NCBI RefSeq assembly: GCF_963966145.1
Contig: NC_091046.1
Location: 28,210,001 to 28,274,000 of the forward strand
Direction: 5' to 3'
DNA length: 64,000 nucleotides
DNA from: Tenebrio molitor
Taxonomy: Eukaryota; Arthropoda; Insecta; Coleoptera; Tenebrionidae
Shown here: positions 41,581-52,842 of the stretch, one piece after another
Position numbering within the stretch: position 1 is the first letter of the stretch
How the letters are laid out: each line of letters starts with the position of its first letter
The notes under the pieces: generated by a model
What the model was told of the DNA's origin: nothing
Database searches by the model: none
What the model saw: the letters and a program-made list of their open reading frames with translations, nothing else
Position numbers and translations under genes: made by a program

Positions 41581-42984
41581 CAGGGTGTCCCAGAACTGGC
41601 TCCCCAGAGAAAACAGGCATGTGCCGACAACAAAAGAGACTCCAAATTGACTGAAATAAATTTTGTGCTAGCTCAAATTACCGAGTTATAAAGTTTTTAA
41701 TTTCACCAATCCCGGAAGCTCGTCCTCAGGTGTTACTAAAAAATCCGATCGGTTGCTAAACAACAACAAAAAATCTCTGATCTCTGATCTGATCTCCTCG
41801 ACCGATCCAGCGCTGTGGATATTGGTTATCCAAAATTTCCCGAACGTTTCTGCTAAAATGCTGGAACCAGTCATTTATGCGATAAGCAAGAGGTACAATT
41901 TCAAGTAAATCAGGTAGCTCCGCTCCGTGCCAATGAACTGATCATATATTGCCCCCGTTAATCTTGAGGGGAATTCAAACCGTCCAATCTAGAGCCGGGG
42001 ATTCGGAATTTTAACAAATGGATGGATCCACCACGCTTATACTTGCCAAACGATCGCCTAAGAGCCAAGTCCACAAATTAACAGAAAACCTATGTTGAAA
42101 ACCTCTGGGAAATAATTCTCTTGGATTTCCCTCTGCCCAGATATGAAGGTTGTGATAACTGGAACAACCTTACCGGCAAAATAGCGACTCATCAGAAAAC
42201 AGTATCCGTGACAAGAAGTGTGGAGCATCGTTTTGGTTTATTAACCATAGATAAAACTCTCGCCTAATTGGATAATCCTCTGGCAGAAGATGTTGTACTC
42301 CTGTATAGTGGTACGGATGCCTCCTATTATCAGCTGGAACTCTCTGCACCGAACTCTTGGATAAACCCATTTCACGAGAAACTGTTCGAATACTCCGGGT
42401 GCCGTCTTCCTCAAAGACATTCAATACGGCTTCCTCGTGTTCGACAGTCCTTACATTTCTTGGAGTACCCCCAACTTCTTCTTCGAACTGGCTGCATCTG
42501 ACCCGTTTCTCGACCCCGAGCGATTAATTTCAGGATTGTTTTATGATCCGGATGACTTTGTCTTTGTGGAAATTGTTCACGGTACAGCCTTACTGCTTCA
42601 CGTGCATTGTTCCCACATCGCGCAAAAGTAAGAATCATATCTACGTACTCAGAGGAAGAATACATGTTAAATGATACACTTGAATTAAATATCGCAGCGA
42701 AATTGTATAACAAATGTCAAACTGACGTAAAGAATCATTCTAATAAATGTAGTGGACCAAATCTAATGGACAGAATTATAGAGGTTTACGGATAAAAAGG
42801 AAACCTAGGCAACGCAAAATTGCGATTATTCCACCTTAATGATGCGCAACTCTCAGTGGTCAACTTCGGAATGTCTTTTCTCGGTTATCATTTGAGATAG
42901 GACTTTTTTTCTTCAAAATACACGTTAATATATTCGCCCTAAGGCTCCCTTTTTTCTCTGGGGAGCCAGTTCTGGGACACCCTG
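41581..42984 (-). mobile_element. DUF4817/mariner-like element, both ends present
   Basis: The ends CAGGGTGTCCCAGAACTGGC and GCCAGTTCTGGGACACCCTG are perfect complements, extending to about 31 bp, with TA outside both (41579-41580, 42985-42986). Length is 1404 bp, close to full size. Confidence 0.92.
41650..42713 (-). pseudogene. DUF4817/mariner-like transposase
   Basis: N-terminus SSSEYVDMILTFARCGNNAR and YREQFPQRQSHPDHKTIL (42500-42690); helix-turn-helix SIRTVSREMGLSKSSVQRV; first block RILFSDESLF (near 42180); VNLWTWLLGDRL (about 42090); PDLLEIVPLAYR and the second-block region with VREILDNQYPQRWIGRG (about 41800-41920). The segment with the last catalytic Asp is degraded. Several frameshifts are present. 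Confidence 0.8.
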
Positions 42985-43179
42985 TATATTGTAATTAAAT
43001 AAAAAAATGAAATAAAATGTAAAAATGAAAATATAAACGCGAATTGTGACAGAAAATTTCAAAAATGGTTTAATCAAGAGAGTACTGTTCCCTTAAACAT
43101 TTTAAAAGACACCCAAAAACGTTGTGATTTTGAAAAAATTAAATTTTTAAAACTACTTTTATCCATTTTTCATACAAGG

Positions 43180-43570
43180 ATTACCGTTCTATAAGATTTG
43201 TTAACGTTTCAGCCCTCCTATCGTCCACCTCCACCAAAAAGCATTTCCCTCCAAATACCCAAGTTCCCCCCTTCCATCTACCCCTATTATATTTCCTATG
43301 AAAACATTTTGACTCGTCTATTAAATGTTGTTCACATTCTTTTCTCAGAAATCAACACCAATCAACAGTGGTATGTGTAGAACCTCTAAAATCTCTGCCC
43401 AACAATAAATTATGTATAATCAATATTTGATTTAAAGTTAAATGACTTCTTAAAAAAAAGTTCTTCACGCTTTTAGTTTTTTTTGCAATTCTTGCAGGGC
43501 CACACAACCCATCTATACTTATAATTTTTATGATAAGCAACATAATATATTCGCAATCTTGAGATACGAG
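43180..43570 (-). pseudogene. Merlin transposase, second copy
   Basis: Minus strand: ARIAKKTKSVKNFFLRSHLT, THTTVDWC, a stop, FLRKECEQHLIDESKCFHR, KYNRGRWKGGTWVFGGKCFL, VEVDDRRAET. The blocks match 5938-6760. The stretch between HLID and ESK is shorter than in that copy, so the first catalytic Asp region is damaged. Confidence 0.75.
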
Positions 43571-43710
43571 TACGTAGTTTATAATTTTTTACCAACCGGG
43601 GTTTTGCCAACCACCTCAAAACATATTTTTTTATTTTTCACTTGACTGTAATTGGTTATTTATATCTGTGATACCCGATATATAACTCCATTCATTTCGC
43701 CCTAGGGCAT

Positions 43711-43746
43711 AATAAGCGGGCGTTATGATAACGCCCGCCATTATTA
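43711..43746. repeat. strong short hairpin
   Basis: GCGGGCGTTAT, a G, then ATAACGCCCGC: an 11-bp perfect stem (43717-43739) extended by TAATAA/TTATTA with a bulge. No recombinase copy lies beside it. Confidence 0.85.
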
Positions 43747-44039
43747 AGGCTAATAAGTAATAAGTAAAAAAATACAACAGTCTGTAAAACATATTTAATG
43801 CTAAATTAATATGTACATTTTCATTTTACTTAGTAATATTAATGTTCTCTGGTGAGGACCACGTGCACCCCGATTGGTTACAGAAAGGCTATGTTTTTGG
43901 GGGCTCTTTTCTATTGTCTCTTTCTCAAGTCAAAAAGACAAAAAGCTACGCCGTAAATGACTCCAATACGATCGAATTTTGGTAAATATTCCAGGATGAA
44001 GATTATCTTTATTACTCAAACATTGTGCTAAAGGATCAT
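43747..44039. other. no recognised feature
   Basis: Non-coding; contains ACCACGTGCACC near 43858. Confidence 0.3.
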
Positions 44040-44380
44040 ACAGGAGGAGCTCCAATCGTATTCTTACAAGAATTACAGTAAATGTTCGAAATGACTTCCT
44101 TCAGCTTCCAAACATAATACTTCATGTTGGGACATCAATTAAATTGCAGTTATCAGTAATCACTTGCATTAATTCGGGAATTGTGCCAGGCCTGTTTTTG
44201 AACACATTGCTTTTCAGGTATGGAAAAAAATAATCAAGGCAAGTTGTTGGTAATTGCCTTGGAAGTCCGGAAACTTTTGTTGAAATACCTCAAAAACTCG
44301 AGGTGTACAATAGGACGATTCGCCGTTTCTGAAGTAACACTGCACAATGAAAATATTTTGCTCTAAAGTGAACATACTGT
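44040..44380 (-). pseudogene. DUF4817-type transposase, deletion derivative
   Basis: MFTLEQNIFIVQCYFRN and VFEVFQQKFPDFQGNYQQL (44240-44380) are the N-terminal domain. Directly after it NVFKNRPGTIPELMQVITDN (about 44145-44210) is the C-terminal end, so the DDE core is deleted. Confidence 0.65.
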
Positions 44381-44830
44381 AATAGCAAATTTTAATAGTC
44401 AATAATTAATAATGACAGTTCGTTATTGTAATGACATCTGATGACATTTGAATTAAATTTTTACGTGTTGCCAACTGAAGCGTATTAATCACGGCCCTCT
44501 CAATTTTTTTTATGTTCGATCGCACGGTACAAGTTACAAAAAGTAAGCAGTGTATCTAGGAGAGAGGTTAGAGGAGCTGAGTCCCTGCGAAAGCGAAATT
44601 TCTTGTAAATGCTGCCTGGATGTTGATCTTTTGTAGGCGTCGGTTGGCGTTCTCTCGATGGTGTGGTGTCGGCGGGAACGGTTGACCAATGGGGGCTGTG
44701 AGGGAGGGCAGATGATTACATTGTAAAAGTAAAATTCATTATAATATTTGATGTAAATCAGAGCTTTCATGTTTAGTTTTGTTTTGAGTGTTAAATTGGA
44801 ATCAGTAAACATTGTAAGATGAAGAAATTA

Positions 44831-45592
44831 ATTTTATCTACGGCTGCTTGGATAAGATCTTATAACCACATTCATTTATAGTCATTTGAGTTGCGTAATG
44901 TAGTTCATTACCACACTGGTTTCATTACGTAACGCATTTTTATTTAGAAGCAAACAGACAAAATTTATTGAAATACAACAATACAAAAGAAAAGCTAGGT
45001 ACTTGTTGTAAATACATAACACAGTTCTTGCATTTTGTTCGCCCAGTTGCCGGCATCGACTTCGTTTCGGTCTTCATTCTCTGGGCTTGGCACAAAAAGA
45101 CTCACTTCCACTTTTAATGATATCATCTACTACTCTCTTTTGGGTTGCTCGCACAAGAGACCTCTTTGTAATACACGTCATACTGGAAAAACGACGCAAA
45201 CTGCAGTGACACCTCCAGAGACGCTCGTCTCTTGCACTCCAGGTCGTCCTCGAAACAGGATCACACACGTTTCCATTCCAGGTTCTGGTACTTTTCTCAC
45301 TTGACGTCGGGGTACATTTTTCGAAGTCACTTCACTTCCGAGAGCCGCGATAAGACGTAAACGACCCGGCTCTCAATTATGAAAAATTAAAAACAACGCG
45401 TTGTTTACAAACAGAATTAGCTGGTTGTCCTGGTTTTGAGCAAATTGTTTCAATCTTGTTGCTTTGATTATGAATTAAAATGATTGAAACTGACATTTAA
45501 CAATTATCAAAATATATTTTTGTAAATGTCAAATTTGACGTTTTTGCCAAAAATTGATTTTTTTATTAATAATTCGCAGCCGTAGATAAAAT
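44831..45592. mobile_element. 762-bp inverted-repeat element of unknown family
   Basis: The ends ATTTTATCTACGGCTGC (44831-44847) and GCAGCCGTAGATAAAAT (45576-45592) are perfect. No recognisable transposase is present; two short opposed frames at 45035-45304 have no known domain. Confidence 0.6.
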
Positions 45593-45611
45593 GGTGTACA
45601 TAACACGTGGG

Positions 45612-46006
45612 CTAAAGCATATTACAGGAAACTCGTGTGTTATAGTCCTCCAAAGTAGCTAAGAGCTCATAAAATTTTAGGGGTATAATGAGCTATTATA
45701 AAAATATTGACTTATTTTAAACCGACTATTGTGTGGCTCAATCCTCAAACTACCAGAATAATTTTATTTTTCTGAAAAGAACAACGGTTCCTCTTTCTCT
45801 AACGCAAAGGGTCTGCAGCTGTTCACTTGGGTGGTTTGTTAATCCCGTAATAAATCATTTGAGATAAGTTGATATTTTTATAATGGCTCGTTATACCCCT
45901 AAAATTTTATGAGCTCTTAGCAATTTTGGAGGACTATACAGATGAACTCGGGCTAACGCCCTCATCATCTGCAATCTTCACACTCGAGTCCTGTAATATT
46001 GCTTTT
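45612..46006. repeat. 395-bp nested palindrome beside recombinase copy D
   Basis: Outer arms GCATATTACAGGA (45618-45630) and TCCTGTAATATTGC (45989-46002). Inner arms of about 65 bp at 45641-45704 and 45872-45939 (GCTCATAAAATTTTAGGGG and its complement), with a spacer of about 165 bp. It ends about 30 bp from the stop codon of copy D. Confidence 0.8.
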
Positions 46007-46034
46007 ATCCTACTAATTATGTAAATAACTATTA

Positions 46035-46450
46035 TTATTTAGGGTAAACGTTTATATTAATTGTACAATTTACATTATTAGTTTTACTGATACTGACCCT
46101 AGATGTTGACGTAAATAAATCTACTGTTTTCGAACAATTAACCGAGTTAATATTTGAAATTGAAGCATTATTTTCGACACTTGATGTGGTTGGATTTGAC
46201 GCTACAGTACCGGAAATTGAGTTAGAAATTTTGTTTTTGTTTTCAATTGAGCCTTCCACATATGATTCTGCCATTGTAGGTGACTTCCACCCACCATGAC
46301 GTTTTAGAATCGATATATCAGCACCGCTATTAGCCAGAAACAACATTCTCCGACACCGTTTTCATATTATTCTTATTAAAGCAGCTCTAAAGTCACTGTA
46401 ACACTTTTCATATTGCCGTTTCGATTTTTCGGGTATCAAATTCGACACTG
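46035..46450 (-). pseudogene. Crypton-like tyrosine recombinase, copy D (internal deletion)
   Basis: The minus strand begins DCAVSNLIPEKSKRQYEKCY, as in copy E, and reaches TVSENVV in a shifted frame. It then jumps at a TGGC into ANSGADISILKRHGGWKSPT, MAESYVEGSIENKNK, the C-terminus with the tyrosine. The arginine box and HxxR are lost in the deletion. The C-terminal tail NCTININVYPK parallels copy F. Confidence 0.82.
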
Positions 46451-47200
46451 CACAATCTGCAATATTTCTACTCCGGGGGAGTAGACGAAACTAAAACATT
46501 TTCTTCCGACATTTTTGCAATTTTTCTCAAAATTAAGTCAGGAGATTGAGCTGGCCACTCCATCATTTTTAATTTTTCTAGACGTTCTTGATTGCTCAAG
46601 TAGTTCCGCCAGAGTCTCGATGAATGTTTAGGCTCGTTATCTTCTTGAAAAGTAAACCTTCTGCCAATTAACCGCGTTCCAGAAGGAATAGCATGTCTTT
46701 GCAAAGTTTGTTTATACCGCTCTTTTACCAAAATACCGTCAATTCTGCTAAGATCTCCCACTGCAGCTCCAAAACAGCTCCAAATGACTGTGGGAACGAT
46801 GCAAGGATCTGCAAATTTTTCAGTGATCGTTCTGCGCACAAATACTCGCCGACGGCTATCAAAAATTTCAAACGTTGATTCGTCGCTTTAAAGAACTTGA
46901 TGCCAGTCTTCCAATGTCCAGTTCTTATGATCATATCCCCATTTTAGCCTTTTGTTTTGATTAGCAGCCTTCAGAAGAGGCTTTTTTACTGCTAGGCGCC
47001 CATTTAAACCAGTTTTTTTTAGCCGTACTTTGACTGTTGAAACGCCAACATTTATTTCTCTCGTTTCGTTGACCTGAGCCGTAATTTCTGGGGCCGTGAG
47101 ACGTCTATTTCGTTTGCTGCGGACTACAATACTTAGATCTTTAGCAGAAGTGGTAATGCTGGGTCTTCCAGACCGTCATTTGATCTTAAAACTGCTTGTA

Positions 47201-48884
47201 CTATGGCGGCCAAAAAATTTTGGCCGTTACTTTCTTGACATTCAAGTAAAGTGTAAATAAACCTTTAGGAACCGTAACCCCACTTCCAATTCTTGTCATT
47301 TTGACATGCATATTGTTATTCTGTCAATCAATTTAAAATGTTTAAAACTCAGATATTCCAAAAATCCGGCATGAATGAACAAAATTAGAGCAGTCGTACA
47401 TACGAGAAGTAACCTGAGGTAAACGTTCTGTGTAGTAGAAAATCAATGGTCGCATCGGTAGATATAACAAGCAAATTGCAGACATTTTCAGAAGGTGTGA
47501 CTCAACTAAGGAAGAAAAAGACAGAACAAGATTTCATACTGTAGTCCAATCATAAATTTTTGAGCCCAAATTTCAGTAGTAATATAAAATAGGTATATTA
47601 ACTGTAAATAAAGTAATATAATAAGTAAATAAAAAAATAAATAAAAATAATTTACATAATTATTTGTAACTACTTTTTTCAAAACAAATTTAAAGAAAGA
47701 AACTTCAACGAAAAATAACATACTTAAGCCTAACTAACTGCAACTAGTATTTGGTCATAGCACCGTTGACCTCTATAACTCGCTCTAATCGTCTTGGCAT
47801 AGAAAGGCTCAAATTTCGGTGGTAATCTTGGGGTAAGGCATGCCATGCATTAGTAATCGCAGTCAGAAGTTCGTCTCTGTTTTGAAATACTACCCGCTGT
47901 CGAGTTAAATTTTGTACTAAAAGTCCCCACATGTTCTCGATGGGATTCAAGTCTGGACTGCGACTCGGCCAATCAAGAACGTTTATATTGTTATTCCTAA
48001 ACCATGATGCTACCCTGTGCGCCGTATGAATGGAACAGTTATCTTGTTGGAAAGTAAAGTTTAAATTTGGAAAGGTTCTTGACACAGAGGGGAGCATTAA
48101 GTTTTCCAGAATACTAATATAAACGTCACTGGTTAACCGATTTTCTGCATGTAGCATTACCCCAGGACTATCTGCCGAAATCCAAGCCCACATGTTGACA
48201 GAAAATCGTCCGCTCCGTTGAGTAGTCTGCACATATCTTTCGTCGTAAGCCGAATTTCTTGGCCTATACACCCTTAGGCGTCCATTAGGGCAGGACTGGA
48301 ACACCTTCTCATGGGAAAATACTACACTGCTCCAAAATACTTCATCTCGAGCAAGGTGTTCCAAAGCAAACCCTATTCTTGCTTCTTTATGACGGGGTGT
48401 AAGGCCAATTTTTCGTGCCGACGCACGGTTCCGTAGTTCACTTGCCCTTAAGCGTCGACGAACAGTTCTAATAGAACCAGGAAATAAGGTAGTATTTGCT
48501 GCATTAACCGCAGTGGTAAAAGGACTGCCACGTATTATGTTAAGCAGTGCCTCGTCCTGGTCGCCGCCCGACACTGGATGTCTTCCTGAGCCTGGACGTC
48601 TTTCTACCGTGCCAGTTTGTCTCCATTTATGCAGTATTGCTGACACGGTACTTCTGGGTATTTCAAGCTCTGTTGAAATTTGCCCATGGGATAAGCCGTA
48701 CTGGGCAAGAGTTACTACTTTAACTTTATTATGTAGAGATATTGGGGGCATTTTCAATAAAACTTTGACATATGACAAAATAATTTCGAGTTTTGAAATC
48801 TAATGACAATAAAGTATGGATTACAATTTTTTTTTTTTTTTGAAATGTCAGAAAATGACGGCCAAATTTTTTTGGCCGCAATAG
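47201..48884 (-). mobile_element. full-length Tc1-like element
   Basis: The ends CTATGGCGGCCAAAAAATTT and AATTTTTTTGGCCGCAATAG are inverted and extend to about 40 bp, with TA at 47199-47200 and 48885-48886. It is 1684 bp and sits in an older Tc1. Confidence 0.9.
47744..48778 (-). CDS. Tc1-family transposase, intact frame, first catalytic Asp replaced by His
   Basis: 344 codons without a stop. Helix-turn-helix domains: MPPISLHNKVKVVTLAQYGL, LEIPRSTVSAILHKWRQTG, then GSGRHP. The first catalytic block reads VVFSHEKVF where the family has S-D-E, so one GAT-to-CAT-type change removes the essential acidic residue. The second (FTFQQDNCSIHTAH) and third (LNPIENMWG) are intact, with 34 residues between D and E. 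Start: ATG at 48778, but the ATG nine codons later (48751) agrees better with relatives. It may still bind its ends without cutting. Confidence 0.92.
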   Translation of the reverse strand: MSYVKVLLKMPPISLHNKVKVVTLAQYGLSHGQISTELEIPRSTVSAILHKWRQTGTVERRPGSGRHPVSGGDQDEALLNIIRGSPFTTAVNAANTTLFPGSIRTVRRRLRASELRNRASARKIGLTPRHKEARIGFALEHLARDEVFWSSVVFSHEKVFQSCPNGRLRVYRPRNSAYDERYVQTTQRSGRFSVNMWAWISADSPGVMLHAENRLTSDVYISILENLMLPSVSRTFPNLNFTFQQDNCSIHTAHRVASWFRNNNINVLDWPSRSPDLNPIENMWGLLVQNLTRQRVVFQNRDELLTAITNAWHALPQDYHRNLSLSMPRRLERVIEVNGAMTKY

Positions 48885-48894
48885 TACTATTATA

Positions 48895-49228
48895 ACGGGT
48901 GACTATTAAAATATTCATTTGGAGTTGGCTTTGAATCAGTTTTAATTTTTTTTGTTACTTTAGACACACGCAAGAACGAAGGACAAATGTCAGTCAGTAC
49001 AATTGAAACATAACCAAATTAAGAGAAATAGTAGATTACATACCGAGGTGGGAAGTGTTTCATTCCTGTCGGGAGCTAAGATAGTTTACCAAGGCTTAGC
49101 CGAGGTGAACTAATGCTCGAGACAGGAACGAAACACATTCCCACCGAATAAAAAGATTTATTGAAAAATGTCAAACTTGTCAGTGTCTAAGGTGCAACGG
49201 AAAACCTAAGTGAAAATTAGTCACCCGT
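48895..49228. mobile_element. 334-bp TA-flanked element containing a hairpin
   Basis: The ends ACGGGTGACTA and TAGTCACCCGT are perfect complements with TA outside both. The centre holds the two-stem hairpin at 49047-49145. Confidence 0.72.
49047..49145. repeat. two-stem hairpin without a recombinase neighbour
   Basis: GGTGGGAAGTGTTTCATTCC (49047-49066) pairs with GGAACGAAACACATTCCCACC with one bulge. The inner stem GTTTACC/GGTGAAC encloses AAGGCTTAGCCGA. It starts with the ACCGAGG motif also found at 51396. Confidence 0.78.
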
Positions 49229-49526
49229 TACCTTTTAACATTATAATCAGTGTTGTAAAAATACCGGTAATTTTTGTTTGCGTAATATTACCGGTTTTAT
49301 TACGGTTTTTTTCGTAATTTTGGGTAATATTTGTAAAAAGCTTCGCAATTAATAATACGAGGTCCAAAAATATAAATTTTGTTTTTAAATTATACGAAAA
49401 CAAAAATAAAATTCAAAAAGAAAACATTAATAGCACAAAAACATGAATAACGAATAATACAATAAAAAAAAACTTCTGGAAAAACAAAATAACCCATCTG
49501 TTCTGGGACTTCTGAGCTGGGTCGCT

Positions 49527-50905
49527 CTACTCAGTATTCTTTGGATGAGATATGTTCGCTACTTCATGAATTTCATCATCACTATCAGAAAATTTCAAAT
49601 TAATAATTTCTTCATCTGAGGAATTACTTTTTTCCATCATTGGCACATCACCGTCAGCTGTATCAGCAAGAATTGTTTTGTCTTTACTCACTTTGTTACT
49701 TGATTTATTTACTGAAGTTTGAAGCCGCAAATTGTGGTATATGTATGTAAGTTTTCCAGATCGGTTCAGATCAAGAGTCTATTCCTCTTTTTGGTGTGAA
49801 TGGTGGAATGGGAGCTAAATACTCTTTCAGTTGCTGCTGAAGTTACAGGCATGCTTAAAACTGCTATTGGAATTTTACTTAAAGTTGTATCTCCACATAT
49901 ACCTTTCCACCACAATAATGGTTTCATAGTACCTGCAGTTGATGTTTCCTGAACAAATGGTAAACCCCAATAACCTTCTGAAGTCCTGTAATTTGTGAAG
50001 TCTTCAATAATCTGCAATTGAATCTAATGGACAAATGTTCCAACAACTGAAATGCATCTGTTTTTTGTTCTGCAGTTAAATTTTTGCCTTTTAAAGAAGG
50101 ATCCAACATGTCTGCCAAGAAATGTAAAGGTGTTAAAGCCATATGACATCTGTGGTCTATAGCTTCCAATATCAAGTTACCCTCTAGCTGTAATAGAGGA
50201 ATATTTAATTGTTTTAAACAGTGTTGCTTAATTTCATAAAATGCTTCTGGTACTTTGCTAATTCTTGGAATATCACTTTCTAAATAAATAATCCAGTCTT
50301 TAATCGGAATCAATAATATGGAAAGAATTTGAGATGTCTCCCAAAATGTCTCATTTAGAATCTCCTTAATTGATTCCTTATCTAACAATTTGCAGCCAGT
50401 ATCGTATATGGCAAGTGCTTTTATTGGTTGCTTGTTAGCAATGAAGCTGTCAAGGCAAATTTTGAAAAATGCCCACCTAGTAACGGCTGGTAATTTTAGT
50501 GACTCAGTAACTCCTTCCTGTTTCTGTACTTTACTTAGCGTAGCCGTCAAACCTTGAGGTTTTTTAATACATTTTATCAGACTTTTCACTGAATTAAATA
50601 TATTTGATATAGTGTTTAGCTTCAATATATCTCCTAAAAGCAAATTTAGCGTATGAGCAGCATAACTATAATATGAAATGAAATATCCTTCATATTTATC
50701 GTTTAACAGGTCCCATGCCTTTACCGTATTACTGGCATTGTCTGTGCAACACGCCAGTACTTTTTCAATGCCCAGTTCTTATATGACACTTATTTCATTA
50801 GCAATATATTCTCCAGTGTGTCTATTATCTTCAGTTGATATTGATTTGTAAAAAATTGGAGTTGGTGTAGTGATAACAAAATCTAATAGACCCTCATCTT
50901 CTATC
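49527..50905 (-). pseudogene. hAT transposase, DUF659 type
   Basis: Minus strand: PTPIFYKSISTEDNRHTGEY, then EKVLACCTDNASNTVKAWDL (50700-50890); YAAHTLNLLLGDILKLNTIS; LPAVTRWAFFKICLDSF; LHFLADMLDPSLKG; and the dimerisation region MPVTSAATERVFSSHSTIH, KKRNRL (49766-50017). The acidic tail is at 49527-49730. Frames change near 50015 and 49760 and a stop replaces a residue near 50780. The N-terminus is cut at 50909 by a MITE. Confidence 0.85.
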
Positions 50906-50909
50906 TATA

Positions 50910-51080
50910 CAGGGTGATTTACGAGGAATAATGAGCCCGACAGAATAGAAAATGCAACCCACAATACATTGCAACAAAAAGCCGGACATCGAAGCGGTAA
51001 ATGTCCGGGTTTTTCTCCTGATGAATTGCGGGTTGCATTTTCTATTCCGTCGGGCTCATTATTCCTCGTAAATCACCCTG
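50910..51080. mobile_element. 171-bp TA-MITE with about 55-bp arms
   Basis: The ends CAGGGTGATTTACGAGGAAT and ATTCCTCGTAAATCACCCTG are perfect complements, with TA at 50908-50909 and 51081-51082. It directly abuts the next element. Confidence 0.92.
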
Positions 51081-51084
51081 TATA

Positions 51085-52533
51085 TACAGTGAGCGGCAAA
51101 AGTATGGAATAAATTCCTTAAAAATTAAACAAAATTTTTTTCAAAAATATCTTTGGATAAGTCAATTTTAGTTTATAAAAATACATGTTTTGGCACCAAA
51201 GAAAATTCCAAGCAGTCATTTGTTTTCGAGTTATGACGTCATCGATAGTTTTTTTAAATGGAAACCCCTTATTTTTTTTTTCTTGATTCTGATAGCCCTT
51301 TTAATTGTCTAAATGACAGTATAAAAATTGTGTTATCTTACATAAGGAAATTTTTGAGAAAAAAAATAATAAAGTTGGAAAATGTTATATTATGTACCGA
51401 GGGAGTGAAGTGGATGATTTTTACCCGAGATGCAGTTTGTAGCCAGAGGGCGTAGCCCGATGGCTACAAAGCACTGAGGGTAAAAATCATTCACTCCCGA
51501 TGTCCATACACTATTTTTTGCACGACTCACCGATTTTAATAGAAAAAAGCCGAAAATTTGTAAGTTATCACTAACTGTCAAGCTAAATTTAAATGTCATG
51601 TTGACAGTTAAAAATAATTTTTAACCTTTCGGCTTTTTTCAATTAAAATTTTTGGATCGTGCAAACAATAGTATCTGCACCTCGGGATTGCATGATTGTT
51701 ACCGTCGGTGCTTTGTAGGACCCTCGGGCTTCGCCTTCGGGCTACAAACTGCATCTCGAGTGAAAAAACAAAGTAATTCGAAATAAATATGTACCATAAA
51801 AGGTTGAATAGGCTATGGTTTTTTTGCCCATGGGGAAGAAAGAGCCACTTCACTCCATACAATCAGGGAGTAAAGTTGCTCATTATGTACAGGTCGTGCA
51901 AAAACTAAATTTTATAACGAACAAAAACAAGTCAAAAAATCAAATAGGTAAATCAAACAGTCATATCTTACTGTCAATTTCATTCGTATGAGTTATTTAT
52001 TTTACAAAACGTTTTCGAAAATGAAAAATGACTCATTTAACAGAAACACAACGTATAGAAATTTTAATTTTGATTGGGTGCGGGGATAAACCTAGATAAA
52101 ACCAAAACAGAGGGAATTTCTTCATAAACTTGCTTATTGTCAACAAGCTGGGGGATGGCAATTCGAACATTTAATTCCATAATTTTAAGTACTTACTAAC
52201 ACAGTTTTTGACTTGTTTTTGTTCGTTATAAAATTTATTTTTTCCAACTTTATTATTTTTTTCCTCAGAAATTTCCTTATGTAAGGTAACAACATTTTTC
52301 TACTGGCATTTAGATAATTAAAAGGGCTATTAGAATCAAGAAAAAAAATAGGAGGTTTCCATTTAAAAAAAATATCGATGACGTCATAACTCGAAATCAA
52401 ATGACTGCTTGGAATTTTATTTTGTATTAAAATATGTATTTTTATAAACTAAAATTGACCTGTCCAACGATTTTTTTGAAAAAAATTTTGTTTAATTTTT
52501 AATGAATTTATTCCATATTTTTGCCGCTCACTG
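51085..52533. mobile_element. 1.45-kb foldback (CAGTGAGCGG family)
   Basis: The ends CAGTGAGCGGCAAAAGTATG and its near-complement are flanked by TA. Inverted arms of about 300 bp (51085-51382 and 52220-52533) include ATTATGACGTCATCGAT-like text on both sides. The hairpin insertion 51383-51902 lies at the inner end of the left arm. Confidence 0.88.
51383..51902. mobile_element. hairpin-rich insertion, no coding, with empty site
   Basis: The opposite foldback arm reads GTTGGAAAA directly into AATAAATTTTATAACG (52219-52246, complement), while here about 520 bp separate these. The insert holds hairpin 1 (51401-51498; GGGAGTGAAGTGG, inner TTTGTAGCCA/TGGCTACAAA), a palindrome of about 144 bp (51521-51664; GCACGACTCACCG with complement), and a third folded part with GGCTTCGCC (about 51731). 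CGTGCAAA or its complement occurs three times (51524, 51655, 51894). Confidence 0.75.
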
Positions 52534-52539
52534 TATAAA

Positions 52540-52842
52540 ACAAAGTCGGGTTAGTTACGCAATTTATAACTCAAGAACGGCCGGACAGATTTCTATGATC
52601 ATTATATTGTTGGATTTGTTTCCGCCCCGATTAGCAGAATAACTATTAAAACATCGAATAACTAACGAAAAAAAAAAATTATGAAGAAAATTCATTTTGA
52701 AAGGTTATGTCATCTGTCCCAATCTGTCATTGTGCGCGCATCGACAATTTGAACTTAACTGAGAGTGAGATTTAACGTCAGCTGAGTTTTAACACGAAGT
52801 GTGATTTATGGTGATCAACAACACGTACTTTTGCATCGTACA
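52540..52842. other. no recognised gene
   Basis: TAACTCAAGAACGGCCGGAC near 52568 resembles the 5' part of DUF4817-type elements; otherwise featureless. Confidence 0.35.

Larger units (their letters stand above)
46468..48960 (-). pseudogene. Tc1-like transposase interrupted by another Tc1
   Basis: Minus strand, mostly one frame from about 47185: RSGRPSITTSAKDLSIVVRS, STVKVRLKKTGLNGRLAVKK, DWHQVL, stop, SDESTFEIFDSRRRVFVRR (first D), VIWSCFGAAVGDLSRIDG, FTFQEDNEPKHSS (Q-E-D in place of Q-Q-D) and WPAQSPDL, where N-P-I-E should follow but is lost. The N-terminal portion lies beyond the nested element (48887-48960), poorly preserved. Confidence 0.78.

Noticed and set aside
45035..45304. 89-codon frame as a gene
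   Set aside because: No recognisable domain; inside an inverted-repeat element, with an equally open antisense frame.
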